From contig NZ_FNUJ01000001.1 in assembly GCF_900107925.1 (NCBI RefSeq), positions 682,001 through 746,000 on the forward strand: 64,000 bases of DNA, written 5' to 3'. Positions 36,371-45,260 of the stretch are shown here, piece by piece. Positions within the stretch are counted from its first letter, which is position 1. The number at the start of each line of letters is the position of its first letter. This DNA comes from Amycolatopsis pretoriensis. GTDB taxonomy: Bacteria; Actinomycetota; Actinomycetes; Mycobacteriales; Pseudonocardiaceae. The notes beneath the pieces were generated by a model that was not told where the DNA came from, did not search any database, and saw nothing but the letters and a program-made list of their open reading frames with translations. The position numbers and the translations under genes were made by a program.

Positions 36371-37354
36371 CTACAGCGCGGGCACCCGTTCGGACTCCAC
36401 AGGCGGGCCCGGCGGGGTCCCGTCGCCGAACGGGCGGCCGCCCAGGTCCTCGCGGCCGTGCGGGGTCAGCCAGCCCGACGTGTCCGGCCCCAGCGGCACG
36501 ATGCCGCTGGGGTTCACGTTCTTGTGCACCACGTAGTAGTGCTCCTTGATCTGCGGGAAGTCGATCGTGTCGCCGAAGCCGGGTGTCTGGAACAGGTCGC
36601 GCGTGTACGCCCACAGCACCGGCAGCTCGGTCAGCTTCTGCCGGTTGCACTTGAAGTGGCCGTGGTAGACGGCGTCGAACCGGACGAGCGTCGTGAACAG
36701 CCGGACGTCGGCCTCGGTGATCGTGTCGCCGACCAGGTAGCGCTGGCCCGCGAGCCGCTCGGACAGCCAGTCCAGCCGGGCGAACAGCTTGGTGTACGAG
36801 TGCTCGTACGCCTCCTGCGACCGCGCGAACCCGCACTGGTACACCGCGTTGTTGACGTCGGTGAACACCTTCTGCGCGACGTCGTCGATCTCGTCGCGCA
36901 GCTGCTCCGGGTACAGCTCGGGCGCACCGGTGCGGTGGTGGGCGGTCCACTCGGTGGACATGTCCAAGGTCATCTGCGCGAAGTCGTTGGTGACGACCTG
37001 GCCGCTCGGGACGTCGACGAACGCCGGCACCGTGATGCCGCGCGGGTACTCCGGGTCGCGCTTGAAGAACGCCTCCTGCAGCCGCTCGATCCCCAGCACG
37101 GGGTCGCGACCACCGGGGTCGAGGTCGAAGCTCCAGCTCCGCTCGTCGTGCACCGGCCCGGCGATGCCCATCGACAGCACCGGTTCGAGGCCGAGCAGGC
37201 GCCGCACGATCACCGCGCGGTTGGCCCACGGGCAGGCGCGGGCGACGACCAGCCGGTAGCGGCCGGGCTCGACCGGCCAGCCGTCGCGGCCGTCGGCGGT
37301 GATGCGGTCCGGGATGTAGTTCAGGTCCCGCTTGTACTCGCCCTGGTCGGTCAT
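36371..37354 (-). CDS. Glutathionyl-hydroquinone-reductase-like thiol transferase (ECM4/GST-omega type)
   Basis: A 327-residue enzyme of the Xi-class GST/glutathionyl-hydroquinone reductase family. The catalytic cysteine is Cys41 in ACPWANRA. Family blocks SMGIAGPVHDERSW and LVGDTITEADVRLFTTLVRFDAVY are present. These enzymes reduce thiol-quinone conjugates. Actinomycetes lack glutathione, so mycothiol conjugates are the likely substrates (inference). The start lies 8 bp after the MarR stop, which gives a two-gene operon that may respond to quinones. Confidence 0.9.
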   Translation of the reverse strand: MTDQGEYKRDLNYIPDRITADGRDGWPVEPGRYRLVVARACPWANRAVIVRRLLGLEPVLSMGIAGPVHDERSWSFDLDPGGRDPVLGIERLQEAFFKRDPEYPRGITVPAFVDVPSGQVVTNDFAQMTLDMSTEWTAHHRTGAPELYPEQLRDEIDDVAQKVFTDVNNAVYQCGFARSQEAYEHSYTKLFARLDWLSERLAGQRYLVGDTITEADVRLFTTLVRFDAVYHGHFKCNRQKLTELPVLWAYTRDLFQTPGFGDTIDFPQIKEHYYVVHKNVNPSGIVPLGPDTSGWLTPHGREDLGGRPFGDGTPPGPPVESERVPAL

Positions 37355-37362
37355 CGGCGTCC

Positions 37363-37839
37363 TCAGCAGTCGTCGGTCGGGGGAGCGGTGTCCAGTGCCG
37401 CGGCCAGCCGGGCCAGCACCGGCCCCGCCGTGCGGATGTCCTCGGCGCTCAAGTGGTCGAACACCGACGTCCGCACGCGGGCCAGGTGGCTCGGGTAGGC
37501 CGCCTCCAGTCTGGCCAATCCCGCGCCGGTCAGCACGGCGTTGGAGGCGCGGCCGTCCTCGGCGCACTTGCGCTTCTCGACCAGGCCGCGGCGGGTGAGG
37601 TCGTCGACGACCCGGCTGATCCGGCTCAGCGACAGCCCGGTGGTCGTCGCCAGTGCCGAGATGCGGAGCAGGTGCTCCGGCGCTTCGGACAGTGCGACCA
37701 GCACGCCGTAGTCGGTGATCGCGAGGCCGGTCTCGGGCAGGAACTGGTCCTCGAGCGCCCGCGGCAGCGCGGTCGTGATGCGCATCAGGGCCCGCCAGAA
37801 CGGGGCTTCGTCGAGGTCGAGAGCGGACTGTTCACCCAT
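37363..37839 (-). CDS. MarR-family regulator of the quinone-reductase operon
   Basis: A 158-residue winged-helix regulator: MGEQSALDLDEAPFWRALM, then the DNA-binding block ISALATTTGLSLSRISRVVDDLTRRGLVEKRKCAEDGRAS. A cysteine (in KRKCAED) sits at the wing, which could make it thiol-reactive like OhrR-type sensors (inference). The ATG at 37839 was chosen by family length. It is divergent from YceI; the shared region contains a TTGCGCAA dyad overlapping the YceI -35 box. Confidence 0.9.
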   Translation of the reverse strand: MGEQSALDLDEAPFWRALMRITTALPRALEDQFLPETGLAITDYGVLVALSEAPEHLLRISALATTTGLSLSRISRVVDDLTRRGLVEKRKCAEDGRASNAVLTGAGLARLEAAYPSHLARVRTSVFDHLSAEDIRTAGPVLARLAAALDTAPPTDDC

Positions 37840-37864
37840 ACCGGCGAGTCTAGCCAAAGCTTGC

Positions 37865-37892
37865 TTGCGCAACCAGTAAAAGTGAGTACAGT
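37865..37892 (+). promoter_or_regulatory. Promoter of the yceI-like gene with TTGCGCAA dyad
   Basis: TTGCGC (37865-37870) and TACAGT (37887-37892) are spaced by 16 bp. The -35 box is half of the palindrome TTGCGCAA (37865-37872), a likely MarR binding site, so YceI may be co-regulated with the reductase operon. Confidence 0.5.
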
Positions 37893-37947
37893 GTCGTTGA
37901 ACCCTCAATCACCTGGGGGCGCCACCACGAGGAGATGACGCAGAGCC

Positions 37948-38505
37948 ATGACCAGCGCGACCACCTACCCCCAGCTGACCGGCGAGTACACCCTGGACGC
38001 CGCCCACTCGCGGATCGGGTTCGTCGCCCGGCACGCCATGGTGACCAAGGTCCGCGGCAGCTTCAACGAGTTCACCGGCACCGCCACGATCGACGGCGAC
38101 GCCCCGGAGAAGTCGTCCGCCCAGGTGACCATCCAGGCGCACAGCATCGACACGCGCAACGCCGACCGCGACGGTCACCTGAAGAGCAACGACTTCCTGT
38201 CGATGGACGAGTACCCGACCATCACCTTCACCACCACCGAGATCAAGCAGACCGGTGACACCAGCTTCGACGTGACCGGCGACCTGACCATCAAGGACGT
38301 CACCCGTTCGGTCACCATCCCGTTCGAGTTCGAGGGCTCCGCCAAGGACCCGTTCGGCAACGACCGGATCGGCTTCGAGGGCTCGGCCACGATCAGCCGC
38401 AAGGACTACGGCATCACCTGGAACGCGGCCCTCGAGACCGGCGGCGTCCTGGTGAGCGACAAGGTCACCCTGGAGTTCGAGATCTCGGCGATCAAGAACG
38501 CCTGA
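37948..38505 (+). CDS. YceI-like lipocalin-fold protein
   Basis: A 185-residue protein of the YceI family, which binds isoprenoid or polyprenyl lipids in a long beta-barrel. Family marks are GEYTLDAAHSRIGFVARHAMVTKVRGSF and the closing SRKDYGITWNAALETGGVLVSDKVTLEFEI. There is no signal peptide, so it is cytoplasmic, unlike many proteobacterial members. GGAGATGACGCAG precedes the ATG. It is divergent from the MarR gene and overlaps the convergent TetR gene by 14 bp. Confidence 0.93.
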   Translation: MTSATTYPQLTGEYTLDAAHSRIGFVARHAMVTKVRGSFNEFTGTATIDGDAPEKSSAQVTIQAHSIDTRNADRDGHLKSNDFLSMDEYPTITFTTTEIKQTGDTSFDVTGDLTIKDVTRSVTIPFEFEGSAKDPFGNDRIGFEGSATISRKDYGITWNAALETGGVLVSDKVTLEFEISAIKNA

Positions 38506-39133
38506 CTTCGGGAGCGGGAGCCGGTTTCGACGGCCGGTTCCCGCTCGCCCGCAGATTGCCGATCCCGACGTCGAGCGCCGCTTCCAGGTGCTCGATGCCA
38601 CCGGTCGAGAGCATCACCACCACGCCGCCCTGCAGGCCCGCCAGCAGGGCGGCCGCCGTGCGTTCGACGTCCAGGTCCGGGCTCACCTCGCCCGCGTCCC
38701 GTAGCCGGCGGATGCCCGCTTCCAGCTCGTTCTGCCAGCCGCGCAGCAGCTCGGTCACTACGGCCTGAGCCCCCGGCGTCGCCCGGCCCAGCTGGGAGAT
38801 CAGCACGTTGAGCGGGCAGTACTGCCCGCGTTCCCGGTAGTGCGAGACGACCGTGTCCCGCCAGCGGCCCCACGCGTCCCACGAGTCCAGCTCACCCAGC
38901 TGCGGCTGCTGGGCCGCCATCACCTGGGTCGCCTCGAAGCGCGCGACCGCCAGCAGCAGCTCTTCCTTGCCCTCGGGGAAGTAGTGGAAGAGCTGGCTCT
39001 TGCTGGTGCCCGTCCGCGCGCGGATGTCGTCGAGGGTCGTGACGGCGACGCCGCGCTCGCGGATCTCCGCCGCGGCGCCTTCGACGATCCGCTGCCGCGT
39101 CGCGGCGCCCTTCCGGGTCAGCGTTGGACTCAC
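38492..39133 (-). CDS. TetR-family regulator
   Basis: A 213-residue repressor of the YxaF/AcuR-like group. The helix-turn-helix is VTTLDDIRARTGTSKSQLFHYFPEGKEELL (about residues 31-60), and the second domain contains RERGQYCPLNVLISQLG. The GTG at 39133 appears leaderless: a -10-like TAAAGT on the minus strand (39140-39145) ends 6 bp before it. It is divergent from a pentapeptide membrane protein and convergent with YceI. The target and ligand are unknown. Confidence 0.88.
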   Translation of the reverse strand: MSPTLTRKGAATRQRIVEGAAAEIRERGVAVTTLDDIRARTGTSKSQLFHYFPEGKEELLLAVARFEATQVMAAQQPQLGELDSWDAWGRWRDTVVSHYRERGQYCPLNVLISQLGRATPGAQAVVTELLRGWQNELEAGIRRLRDAGEVSPDLDVERTAAALLAGLQGGVVVMLSTGGIEHLEAALDVGIGNLRASGNRPSKPAPAPEVRRS

Positions 39134-39187
39134 GGGTCCACTTTAAACCGGTGTCGCGGACGTCGGCCACCACGGGACAATCCGGGC

Positions 39188-40120
39188 GTGTCCGGCTGGG
39201 TCGTCTTCTACGCCGCCGTCGCCGCCTGCCTGGTGACGGCGTGGCTGGTGGTGCGCCGGGACCGCTACGCCGAGCTGACCGCCGCACCCGAGGAGTTCGC
39301 CGGCTCCGAGGCCGAGCGCAAGACCTTCGCCGACGACCGCGAAGTCCGCTTGGCCGGCGTGCACGAGTTCGCCGAGCTGGCGGACCGTGACCCGTCGCTG
39401 CGCCAGGACTTTGTCGACCACGTCGTGGTCCAGCTCGGCTACGGGGGGCACGACGTCGCCGCGTGGCAGGCCCGGCTCTGGCCGGTGCTGCTGGCGCGCC
39501 TGCGTCGCGGTTCGTGGCTGTTCTGGCCCGGGATGGACCTGCACGTGAAGCCGATAGTGCTCCACGACGTGGACTTGCGGGGCTGCGAACTGCGCGACGT
39601 GACTTTCCGCGGTGTCCGGTTCGCGGGCACCGCCCGGTTCGGCGGCGCGGTCTTCACCCGCTTGGTCAGCTTCGAAGGGGCGTGCTTCGCGCGCCACGCG
39701 TTGTTCCGCGGTACCGCCTTCGAGGCGGGCGCGGACTTCGAGAAGGTCACCTTCACCGGCACGGCCTTGCTCGCCGGAGCCACCGCCGGCGAGCAAGTGT
39801 GGTTCGACCACGCCCGGTTCTCGGCTCACACGGACTTTTCCGAGTGCGCCTTCGCGGACGTGTCGTTCGCGGACGTGGGCTTCGCGGGCCGGACGTCCTT
39901 CCGCGATGCCCGGTTCGGCGACGCTTTCTTCGGCGGAGCGCGGTTCAGCGGGCACACCGACTTCACGGGGACCGCGGCCGAGCGGCTCCGGTTTCCGCGG
40001 GCTCGGGCCCGCACCGACGTATACGCGCGCCGCAGCTGGCCGCCGGGCTGGGCGCTCGGGCCGCCGTCCCCGCGCAAGCCGGGCCACTGGGCCGAGGTCG
40101 TGAGTGTGGAACAGGGTTAG
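39188..40120 (+). CDS. Membrane-anchored pentapeptide-repeat protein
   Basis: A 310-residue protein. An N-terminal membrane helix (VVFYAAVAACLVTAWLVV, about 5-22) is followed by a charged region and then pentapeptide repeats from about residue 115 to 275 (patterns such as VDLRGCELRD, ARFGGAVFTR, CAFADVSFAD). These build a right-handed quadrilateral beta-helix of unknown role. The last codons and the TAG stop lie inside a GTCGTGAGTG-family hairpin shared with the convergent GH31 gene. The GTG at 39188 gives the membrane helix at the N-terminus. Confidence 0.85.
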   Translation: MSGWVVFYAAVAACLVTAWLVVRRDRYAELTAAPEEFAGSEAERKTFADDREVRLAGVHEFAELADRDPSLRQDFVDHVVVQLGYGGHDVAAWQARLWPVLLARLRRGSWLFWPGMDLHVKPIVLHDVDLRGCELRDVTFRGVRFAGTARFGGAVFTRLVSFEGACFARHALFRGTAFEAGADFEKVTFTGTALLAGATAGEQVWFDHARFSAHTDFSECAFADVSFADVGFAGRTSFRDARFGDAFFGGARFSGHTDFTGTAAERLRFPRARARTDVYARRSWPPGWALGPPSPRKPGHWAEVVSVEQG

Positions 40121-40143
40121 AACACTGTTTCTCACTCACGACC
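40096..40143. terminator. Convergent terminator hairpin, GTCGTGAGTG repeat family, copy 2
   Basis: Outer arms GGTCGTGAGTG/CACTCACGACC (11 bp, perfect) plus an interrupted inner stem (AACAG/CTGTT, GTT/AAC) around the same GGTTAGAAC core as copy 1. The pentapeptide TAG (40118-40120) and the GH31 TGA on the other strand (40132-40134) are both inside, so two convergent genes end in one hairpin. Confidence 0.8.
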
Positions 40144-42135
40144 GGCTATCGGCACGTGCGCGCCGTCGCGCAGGAAGACCGGGATGCGGTCCGCCGGTGC
40201 CGCCGCCTCGACCCAGCCGCCGCCGTCGTGCCGGGAGCCCGTGACGGCGTCCGTCCACGAAGCCCCGGCGGGCAAGTACACCCGCCGGGACGTCACCCCG
40301 GCCGAAAGCACCGGCGCCACGAGCACATCCGGGCCCAGCAGGAACTGATCGGCGACGTCCCAGGCAGCGGCGTCCCCGGGGAAGTCGACGAACAGCGGCC
40401 GCATCGGGGGGACGCCCTGCTCGTGCGCCACCCGCATCTGCTCCATCAAGTACGGCCGCAGCCGCTCCCGCAGCCTCAGCGACGCCACGATCGAGGAGTA
40501 GGCCGAATCGCCGTAGGACCACACCTCGTTGGGGCCACCGGTCATCGCCGGGCCGAAGGCGGTGCGCGGGTCGCGGAAGCCGTGCAGGCGGAACAGCGGG
40601 CAGAACACCCCGTACTGGAACCACCGGACCAGCAGCTCCCGATAGGACTCCGACTCCGGGTCGCCGCCGTGGAAGCCGCCGATGTCCGTGGTCCACCAGG
40701 GGATCCCGGCCAGCGCCACGTTCAGCCCCGCGCGCACCTGCGCCCGCAGCGACTCCCACGTCGCCCCGACGTCGCCCGACCACAGCGCCGCCCCGAACCG
40801 CTGGCTGCCCGCCCACGCCGACCGGCTCAGCAGCACCACCTCGTCGTCGCCCTCGGCGCGGATGCCGTCGTGGAACGCCTGCGCGTTCGCCTGCGGGTAG
40901 AGGTTGAACACCGCCGACCCCGGGCCGGCGTGGAAGCCGAGGTTGTGCGGGTGGCCGGGCTGGATCTCCGGCTCGTCGCCGTCCAGCCACCACGCGCGCA
41001 CGCCCAGGTCGTAGTAGTTCTCCTTGACCTCGCTCCAGACGAACCGCCGCGCCGCCGGGTTGGTCGCGTCGTAGAACGCCACCGGCATCTCGACGTCGAA
41101 CCCCTTGTCCTTCCACGGCGCGTGCGCCGGGACGCCGTTCTCGGCCGCCACCAGCAGCCCCTTCTCGTGCAGCTCCCGGTAGTTCGCCGACAGCGGGCTG
41201 ACCGAAGGCCACACCGACACCATCAGCTTGGTGCCGAAGGAGGACAGCTCCCGCACCATCGCCGCCGGGTCCGGCCACTCGGCCGGGTCGAACCGCCAGT
41301 CGCCGAGGTGCGTCCAGTGGAAGAAGTCCGCCACGATCACCGACAGCGGCAGCCCGCGCGCGTGGTACTCGCGCGCCACCGCCAGCAGCTCGTCCTGCGT
41401 CCGGTAGCGCAGCTTCGACTGCCAGAACCCCGCGGCCCACTCCGGCAGCATCGGCGCGTACCCGGTCGCGTCGGCGTAGTGGCCGAGCATCTCGCGCGGG
41501 CCGTCGCCGGTGGTCACCCAGTAGTCGAGCTGGCGGGCGTCGTCGGCGACCCAGCGGGTGCCGTTGGCGGCCAGCTCGACCCGGCCGACCGCCGGGTTGT
41601 TCCAGAGGAACCCGTAGCCGCGGCTGGACAGCAGGAACGGCACCGACACCTCGGCGTTGCGCTGCACCAGGTCGAGCACCAGGCCCTTCTGGTCGAGCCG
41701 GCCGTGCGTGTGCTGGCCGAGGCCGTAGATCCGCTCGTCTTCGTAGGCGGTGAACCGCTGTTCGAGGCGCCCGTACCCGTTGCGGGACGGCATGAACAGC
41801 CGCGCCCCGGGCCACCAGAAGTGCGCGCGCTGCTCGGAAAGCAGCTCCTCGCCGGTGTCCGTCCGGACGAACTTCAGCTGCGCGTCGATCCCGGTGTCGG
41901 TGTCGGCGATCTCGACGATCGCGGTCAGCGGGCCGTTGACGACCTTGCCGATCCGCTCCTCGACCGACGCGGTGGCGGCGGACGGCTTCGCGGGCAGCAG
42001 CGCGCCGGGCACGTCGTCGAGGATGCGGTGCCGGCCCGCGCGCACGCGCAGGCTGCCCTCGCCCCAGGGTTCGACGCGCAGGACCTCGTGCCGCACGGTG
42101 ACTTCGAGCGAGCGGCCGTCTTCGGACGTGATCAC
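40132..42135 (-). CDS. GH31 alpha-glycosidase (alpha-xylosidase/alpha-glucosidase)
   Basis: Retaining glycoside hydrolase of 667 residues with an N-terminal beta-sandwich, a TIM barrel and a C-terminal beta domain. The nucleophile motif is WWLDGDEPE. The acid/base region is in SRSAWAGSQRFGAALWSGDVGATWESL. There is no signal peptide, so it acts inside the cell on imported oligosaccharides. It is the last gene of an operon with two permeases and a binding protein. An alpha-xylosidase acting with the secreted GH3 on xyloglucan-type oligosaccharides would fit, but alpha-glucosidase is equally possible. Its stop codon lies in a shared hairpin. Confidence 0.9.
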   Translation of the reverse strand: MITSEDGRSLEVTVRHEVLRVEPWGEGSLRVRAGRHRILDDVPGALLPAKPSAATASVEERIGKVVNGPLTAIVEIADTDTGIDAQLKFVRTDTGEELLSEQRAHFWWPGARLFMPSRNGYGRLEQRFTAYEDERIYGLGQHTHGRLDQKGLVLDLVQRNAEVSVPFLLSSRGYGFLWNNPAVGRVELAANGTRWVADDARQLDYWVTTGDGPREMLGHYADATGYAPMLPEWAAGFWQSKLRYRTQDELLAVAREYHARGLPLSVIVADFFHWTHLGDWRFDPAEWPDPAAMVRELSSFGTKLMVSVWPSVSPLSANYRELHEKGLLVAAENGVPAHAPWKDKGFDVEMPVAFYDATNPAARRFVWSEVKENYYDLGVRAWWLDGDEPEIQPGHPHNLGFHAGPGSAVFNLYPQANAQAFHDGIRAEGDDEVVLLSRSAWAGSQRFGAALWSGDVGATWESLRAQVRAGLNVALAGIPWWTTDIGGFHGGDPESESYRELLVRWFQYGVFCPLFRLHGFRDPRTAFGPAMTGGPNEVWSYGDSAYSSIVASLRLRERLRPYLMEQMRVAHEQGVPPMRPLFVDFPGDAAAWDVADQFLLGPDVLVAPVLSAGVTSRRVYLPAGASWTDAVTGSRHDGGGWVEAAAPADRIPVFLRDGAHVPIAGRE

Positions 42136-42144
42136 GCGGTCTCC

Positions 42145-42960
42145 TTAGTCTTTGACGGCGCCGCTGGTCAGCCCGGCGACGACGTACCGCTGGGCGACGA
42201 CGAGCAGGACGGCCGCGGGGACCGCGGCGAGGACGGCGGTGGCCATGATCCCGTTCCAGTCGGCGGACTGGTTGCCGACGAACCGGTAGATGCCCACCGT
42301 GATCGGCTCGAACGACTGCCCGGTGGTGAGCGTGACGGCGAAGAGGAAGTCCGCCCACGCGAACAGGAACGAGAACAGCCCGGCCGTGACGAGTGCGTTG
42401 CGGCTGACCGGCAGGATGATCGAGACGAACGTCCGCCAGTACCCGGCACCGTCCACACGGGACGCTTCGGTGAGCTCCTTCGGCACGGAGATCATGAACG
42501 CCCGCAGCAGGAGCACGGCGAACGGGATGGTCGCGGTGGAGTCCGCGAGCACCAGCCCGAGGTAGTTGTCGATCAGCCCGAGGTTGCCGAACACGGTGTA
42601 GAGCGCGTTGGCCATCACGATGCCCGGGATCATCTGCACGATGAGCAGCACGAAAACCAGCACCGGCCCGCCGCGGACCTTGAGCTGCGCGAGCGCGTAC
42701 GACGCCGGCGCGGCGATCGCGAGCGAAACGAGCACCGCGCCGAGCGCGACGACGACGCTGGAGAGCAGGTGCGGTCCCTGCGACGCCAGCGCCTTCCGGT
42801 AACCCTCGAGCGTGCCGCCGACGGGGAAGAACGCCGGGTCCGGGCGCAGCAGCGCGCCGCTGGGCTGGAAGGAGGCGTTGACCATCCAGTACAGCGGGAA
42901 CAGCAGCACCGCCACGATCAGGACACCGGCGACCGTGCGCGGCCAGGACGACGTCTTCAT
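42145..42960 (-). CDS. Carbohydrate ABC permease, MalG type
   Basis: Inner-membrane permease of 271 residues with six predicted helices and the ATPase-docking EAA loop in LTEASRVDGAGYWRTFVSIILP. It belongs to the CUT1 family that imports di- and oligosaccharides. The start ATG at 42960 overlaps the stop of the partner permease (ATGA). No ATPase gene is present in the cluster, so a shared MsiK-like ATPase elsewhere probably powers it. Confidence 0.93.
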   Translation of the reverse strand: MKTSSWPRTVAGVLIVAVLLFPLYWMVNASFQPSGALLRPDPAFFPVGGTLEGYRKALASQGPHLLSSVVVALGAVLVSLAIAAPASYALAQLKVRGGPVLVFVLLIVQMIPGIVMANALYTVFGNLGLIDNYLGLVLADSTATIPFAVLLLRAFMISVPKELTEASRVDGAGYWRTFVSIILPVSRNALVTAGLFSFLFAWADFLFAVTLTTGQSFEPITVGIYRFVGNQSADWNGIMATAVLAAVPAAVLLVVAQRYVVAGLTSGAVKD

Positions 42961-43898
42961 GCCGCCGCCTCGGCCAGGGTCGCCTTCGCCGACCGGAGGT
43001 ACAGCAGCCCGAACACCGTCGCCACCAGGATGAGGACGTTGCCGACCGCGGCGCCCTGCCCGAACGCGAAGTCCTGGAACGACAGCCGGTAGGACCACGT
43101 CGTGAGCGTCTGGGTCGCGTTGGCCGGGCCGCCGCCGGTGACGACCATGATCACGTCGAACACCTTGATCGTGTAGACCAGCCCGAGCATGAGCACGATC
43201 CCGGTGACCGGCCGCAGCAGCGGCCAGGTGACGTGCCGGAACCGCTGCCACGCGCCCGCGCCGTCCAGCGCCGCGGCTTCGTAGAGCGACGCGGGGATCG
43301 CGCGCAGGCCGCCGTGCAGGATCACCAGGTTGAACGGGATGCCGATCCAGATGTTGGTCAGGATCACCGCCGGCAGCGCCCAGGTCGTGCTGCTCAGCCA
43401 CGGCACCGCGTCGAACCCGAGGAACCGCAGGCCCGCGTTGAGCACGCCGTGGTCCTGGTCGAACATCCACCGCCAGACCGCGCCGCTGACCACCAGCGGC
43501 AGCAGCCACGGCAGCAGGAGCAGCGACCGCAGCAGCGCGCTGCCGAGGAAGCGGCCGGTGAAGAACACCGCGAGCGCCAGGCCGATGCCGAACTGGAAAA
43601 TCAGCGACCCGGCGGTGAACAGGACGGTGTCGAGGGCCGCCGTGCCGAACAGCGGGTTGCCGAACACGGCCGTGTAGTTGCTCAGGCCGACGAAGGGCGC
43701 TTCGCCGGTGTAGAAGGACTTCACGGTGTAGTTCTGCGTGCTCATCACGACGTTCGCGGCCAAGGGGTAGCCGAAGAACACCACGATGTAGGCCAGCGCG
43801 GGCAGCAGGAACAACCACGCGGCGAACCGGTTGTCCCGCCGGGGTTTCCGGCCGGCGCCGGGGTTTCCGGCCGCGACGGCCGGGGCGACCAGCGTCAC
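42957..43898 (-). CDS. Carbohydrate ABC permease, MalF type
   Basis: Permease of 313 residues that forms a heterodimer with the downstream MalG-type protein. It has six membrane helices beginning AAWLFLLPALAYIVVFFGYPL, and an EAA loop at LYEAAALDGAGAWQRFRHVTWPLL. The GTG start at 43898 overlaps the binding-protein stop codon (GTGA), which supports it over upstream candidates. CUT1 subfamily. Confidence 0.93.
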   Translation of the reverse strand: MTLVAPAVAAGNPGAGRKPRRDNRFAAWLFLLPALAYIVVFFGYPLAANVVMSTQNYTVKSFYTGEAPFVGLSNYTAVFGNPLFGTAALDTVLFTAGSLIFQFGIGLALAVFFTGRFLGSALLRSLLLLPWLLPLVVSGAVWRWMFDQDHGVLNAGLRFLGFDAVPWLSSTTWALPAVILTNIWIGIPFNLVILHGGLRAIPASLYEAAALDGAGAWQRFRHVTWPLLRPVTGIVLMLGLVYTIKVFDVIMVVTGGGPANATQTLTTWSYRLSFQDFAFGQGAAVGNVLILVATVFGLLYLRSAKATLAEAAA

Positions 43899-45124
43899 GA
43901 ACCGCTCGCCTGCTGGGCGGCCATCAGGGCTTGGTCGGCGGGCTGCTTGCCGGTCAGCGCCGCCTGCAGCGCGTCGGCCAGAGCCTGCGAGACCTTCGGG
44001 TACTTCTCGCCGAGTTCGGCGGTGCGGGAGCGGGCGGTGCCGACCTCGTCGACGAACGCCTGCATGGCCGGCTGGTCCGCGCCGAACTTGGCCGCGGTGG
44101 CCGTCTTCGACGGGATGTAGGCGTGCGCCTTGCTCCACTCGAGCATCGTGGGTTCGGACAGGATGCAGGAGAGCACCTTGCCGGCGGCCGCCTGGGTGGG
44201 GCCGCCGGTGACCGGCACGGTGCCGACCTCACCGCCGAGCGCGACGACGGGCTTCGCGCCCGCCTGCGGCACCGGGATCGGGACGACGCCGTAGTGCAGC
44301 GACTTCTCCTCGTCGAGCCGGGCCAGGTTCCACGACCCGTTGACCATCATCGCCGCGTTGCCCGCGACGAACTGGTCGGCGACGTCGTTCTGGTTCCACG
44401 TCACCACGGACTTCGACGCCGACCCGGCGTTCACCAGGTCCGTGACGAACTGAAGCGCTTTCACCGACTGCGTGGAGTCCAATCGGGACAGTTCGGCGCC
44501 GTTGCTCCAGAAGAACGGGAGGAACTGCCACGTTCCCTCTTCCGACGGGATGGCGGAGAAGGCGAGGCCGTACTTGCCGTCCTTGGTGAGCTTCGCCGCG
44601 GCGGCCTTCAGCTCGTCCCACGTCTTCGGCGGCTGGACCCCGGCCGCGGTGAGGAGGTCCTTGTTGTAGATCAGCGCGAGGCCGTTGACGCCGGGGGCGA
44701 CACCGTACACCTTTCCTTGGTACGTCCCGGCTTTGACGATGCTGTCGTAGTAGCCGTCGGTGGTGATGCCGTAGCCGTCCAGCGGGGTCAGCGCGCCGGT
44801 CGCGGCGACCTGCTGGAGCGTCGGGTTGTCGGTGAAGAGCAGGTCCGGCAGCGTCTTCGAGCTCGCGCCCTGCAGGACCTTCGGCAGCATCTGCGCGGTC
44901 GGCACGGTCTGGCGCTGGACCTTGATCCCGGTCTGCGCCGCGCACGCGTCGAGGATCTTCTGCCACGCCGCCGAACCCTGCTCGTCGGCGTAGTAGTCGA
45001 GCTCGGTGATCGAGGAGGCGGGCGCGGCCCCGGTGGCGGCGGGCGGCGCGGTCGGACTGGGGCTGCACGCGGCGACGAGTGCGGCGCTCGCGGCCAGGAT
45101 CAGGGCGCGACGGGGTAGGGACAT
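43895..45124 (-). CDS. Sugar-binding lipoprotein of CUT1 ABC importer
   Basis: Extracellular solute-binding lipoprotein of 409 residues. Signal peptide with lipobox LVAAC (cysteine at about 20), then a Ser/Pro/Thr linker and the MalE-like fold (SGSAAWQKIL-like opening, NAAMMVNGSWNLARL, TKTATAAKFGADQPAM). It binds an oligosaccharide for the permease pair. GGAGGATCACC precedes the ATG at 45124. It is the first gene of the operon, downstream of the LacI gene on the same strand. Confidence 0.92.
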   Translation of the reverse strand: MSLPRRALILAASAALVAACSPSPTAPPAATGAAPASSITELDYYADEQGSAAWQKILDACAAQTGIKVQRQTVPTAQMLPKVLQGASSKTLPDLLFTDNPTLQQVAATGALTPLDGYGITTDGYYDSIVKAGTYQGKVYGVAPGVNGLALIYNKDLLTAAGVQPPKTWDELKAAAAKLTKDGKYGLAFSAIPSEEGTWQFLPFFWSNGAELSRLDSTQSVKALQFVTDLVNAGSASKSVVTWNQNDVADQFVAGNAAMMVNGSWNLARLDEEKSLHYGVVPIPVPQAGAKPVVALGGEVGTVPVTGGPTQAAAGKVLSCILSEPTMLEWSKAHAYIPSKTATAAKFGADQPAMQAFVDEVGTARSRTAELGEKYPKVSQALADALQAALTGKQPADQALMAAQQASGS

Positions 45125-45157
45125 GGTGATCCTCCTTCGACGCTGGAGCAGAACCGG

Positions 45158-45248
45158 TCGCCGATCCGGCCAAAGGTAGGCCGGCCCCGCAGCGGCAGGT
45201 GACCGTCGCTACGGGCCGAATCGGCCGTGGCCGTGGCCGGATCGGCGA
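45158..45248. promoter_or_regulatory. Long-range 14-bp inverted repeat upstream of the sugar-importer operon
   Basis: TCGCCGATCCGGCC (45158-45171) is exactly complementary to GGCCGGATCGGCGA (45235-45248), with 63 bp between them. The stretch lies between the binding-protein start and the lacI stop. It could form a terminator-like stem in lacI mRNA or a looped operator; there is no other evidence. Confidence 0.4.
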
Positions 45249-45260
45249 TGAACAGCACAG

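Noticed and set aside
37948..38505. YceI as a secreted stress lipocalin
   Set aside because: The N-terminus has no signal peptide, so I describe it as cytoplasmic.
39463..43092. Plus-strand open frame of about 1200 codons across the GH31 and permease genes
   Set aside because: Low-complexity Arg/Val/Glu/His translation, no ribosome binding site and no family. The minus strand holds GH31 and ABC permeases with intact motifs.
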